A DNA stretch of 64,000 nt from Paralichthys olivaceus (lineage: Eukaryota > Chordata > Actinopteri > Pleuronectiformes > Paralichthyidae). Location: assembly GCF_024713975.1 (NCBI RefSeq), contig NC_091100.1:14888001-14952000 (forward strand), given 5' to 3'. Numbering within the stretch: the first letter of the stretch is position 1; every line of letters starts with the position of its first letter. The notes beneath the pieces were generated by a model. That model was given only the letters and a program-made list of their open reading frames with translations. It did not search any database and had not been told where the DNA came from. The translations under genes and the position numbers were made by a program. Shown here piece by piece: positions 62,901-64,000 of the stretch.

Positions 62901-63108
62901 AGTGTTAGCCACTTTCTGACAGCAACACCCGAATTAACGCGATACTTGGCGTTTACACCGATGTCACGTGAGTTCAAATCGTGTGTTTGACAGCTACTGT
63001 TCCGCAGCACACAGCCGTGCACGTTAAATGTGAATAAAACCCGTGGGAATGGAGTTAGAGAGAGAACTTACTGAGCCAGGACTCCAGCGACTCTCCATCA
63101 TCCGCCAT
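54000..63108 (-). CDS. gga3: GGA3, ADP-ribosylation factor-binding Golgi-localised clathrin adaptor
   Basis: Monomeric clathrin adaptor that, with ARF-GTP, sorts acidic-dileucine cargo between trans-Golgi and endosomes. Coding exons (transcript order): 63072-63108, 61898-61982, 61624-61699, 61431-61529, 61211-61334, 60914-61017, 59898-59978, 59538-59675, 58665-58746, 58312-58437, 57362-57568, 57233-57252, 56712-57118, 55695-55996, 55112-55281, 54868-54978, 54000-54110. They sum to 2280 nt, open throughout, 759 aa plus stop; I recall human GGA3 as a little shorter. Residues 1-141 form the VHS domain (starts MADDGESLESWLNRATNPSN). Residues about 175-310 form the GAT domain (exons 7-10). The hinge follows, with a clathrin-box-like LIDL at 326-329 and an internal acidic dileucine DEELL at 380-384 that resembles the autoinhibitory motif. 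The C-terminal GAE ear runs from about 632 to 759 (VTAYDKNGVRVLLHF and on). GGA1 and GGA2 are alternatives, but the VHS and GAE text and the sumo2/jpt1 neighbourhood fit GGA3. Exon 12 is only 20 nt. Exon 3's donor (GTCTGT) is weak. Exon 14 carries a 19-bp tandem duplication. Confidence 0.96.
54181..54697. mobile_element. MITE-like element in gga3 intron 16
   Basis: Begins ACTACATTTACATAGATGTT and ends GTGTCTGTGTAAATGTAGAC; the ends form an inverted repeat of about 18 bp (CTACATTTACAYAGA). The interior repeats CTTATTCAGAATAAGAC and TCTTATTCAGAGTATTTTCT, themselves partly inverted. I recognise the family from other teleosts. No coding potential. Confidence 0.6.
55882..55919. repeat. Perfect 2 x 19-bp tandem duplication in gga3 exon 14
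   Basis: TGTTGTGGGACACCAACAC occurs twice without a gap inside the hinge-coding exon. Because 19 is not a multiple of three, the two copies are read in different frames (SVGVPQQ then CWCPTTSA). Confidence 0.95.
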
Positions 63109-64000
63109 GTTCTCTGTGCACAGTGATGCTGCGTTCAGGACAGCTCGGAAGTCCAGGTTCTCAAGCGCACACTCCTAATGTCCGCGATCAGAATAATGCA
63201 AAATAATTCAAAAAAAGTTTCAACGCATGAGAAATAAAGTTTTTGACTTCATGTCAAAGTATTGTTGAAGCGTTTATTTGTTACTATTTTCACACTTCAA
63301 TGGAATAAATGGAAACAGCACCATGACACAGATGACTATCTGCTTTGTCTGAATCTATTTTTCCATCTCTCTCTCCAGTTTCTGTTTTTCCATCTTCGTG
63401 TTATGATCAGTTAATTCTGTTTCCACAAGTTTCAGCATCTTGTGATGAGACTCTACAAGTAATATTGTGTCTCCACTCACTGATATATAAAGGGCTAGTG
63501 TTGGTGAGGATAATTCCAATTAGAGACCGATACCTGTTGAGCTAAAGAAGTCAAAACCTCCAACCCCAAATCAAACCCAGTCTTTATTTTATTTATTTGA
63601 GCAGTTGAACTTTGAGTTATCAGTGCTGATGAATGAATAAAATCCAGTCCAACAATACTGGATGAATAAGGATTGCTGGTCCCTTGCTCTGTATGGTGGC
63701 GTTTCTGTCTGTTCTTGTTTTCTGGCACTGCAGCCCTTCATCATCCTCTTCTCCACTCATGATGGTTGTGGTGGATTTAAGAAAAGATATTTGAAATACT
63801 TGTAAGAAGCCTTCAGGCAAAGCTGTCATGCTTCTGCTCCTCCTCTTTCTCCCACTGTTGTCTGCCAAACCTGCTCAACCAAGGGCCCAACCTCCACTTG
63901 ATCACTGACTCATTTCTGCAGCTCATTTCACTGTGCAGCCACATGGTGGCACTAAGAACTCAGGCAGAGAGAGTATGTCTGTGCTGTCACCTTTAGCTGT

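Noticed and set aside
63829-63909. Plus-strand frame MLLLLLFLPLLSAKPAQPRA resembling a signal peptide, near the gga3 start
   Set aside because: Only 26 codons and no convincing downstream exon inside the window; leucine runs like this arise by chance in CT-rich DNA. It does not resemble MRPS7, the expected neighbour of GGA3.

Overview
This is vertebrate nuclear DNA, almost certainly from a ray-finned (teleost, probably percomorph) fish. Genes are split into short exons by GT-AG introns. Intergenic DNA is rich in CA, GA, TA and AAT microsatellites and in interspersed repeats I recognise as teleost families. There are no bacterial features, no CRISPR array and no tRNA or rRNA gene that I could find.

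Five protein-coding genes can be rebuilt exon by exon, all on the minus strand. In transcription order (high to low coordinate) they are: (1) gga3, a Golgi/endosome clathrin adaptor, 17 coding exons, 63108 to 54000, 759 aa; (2) sumo2, 4 coding exons, 51798 to 48820, 96 aa; (3) jpt1 (hn1), 5 coding exons, 47070 to 40291, 152 aa; (4) a B7-family-like two-Ig-domain membrane protein, 7 coding exons, 32766 to 29232, 314 aa; (5) a CD7-like single-Ig-domain receptor, 4 coding exons, 25316 to 21706, about 216 aa. Every model keeps an open frame across all junctions. The trio jpt1-sumo2-gga3 matches human 17q25, but NUP85, which lies between SUMO2 and GGA3 in human, is not here.

Layout: 1-15.7 kb is gene-poor and repeat-rich, with LINE fragments, teleost repeats and microsatellites. 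A CpG-rich stretch at 15.72-16.42 kb may be the promoter of a gene running left, which I could not identify. 16.7-20.7 kb holds a diverged tandem duplication. 21.6-32.8 kb is a small immune cluster (CD7-like and B7-like). 35.8-38.8 kb is a nearly perfect 1504-bp tandem duplication. 38.8-63.1 kb holds the three housekeeping genes, with LINE and MITE remnants in their introns. 63.1-64 kb shows nothing I can call.

The genes are not functionally linked as a set: SUMO2 is a protein modifier, GGA3 sorts cargo at the trans-Golgi and endosomes, and JPT1 is a small disordered protein. The CD7-like and B7-like genes are both immune-type surface proteins and sit in tandem, which raises the unproven possibility of a receptor-ligand pair. 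All identifications rest on reading the translated sequence and remembered family features; no database search was run.
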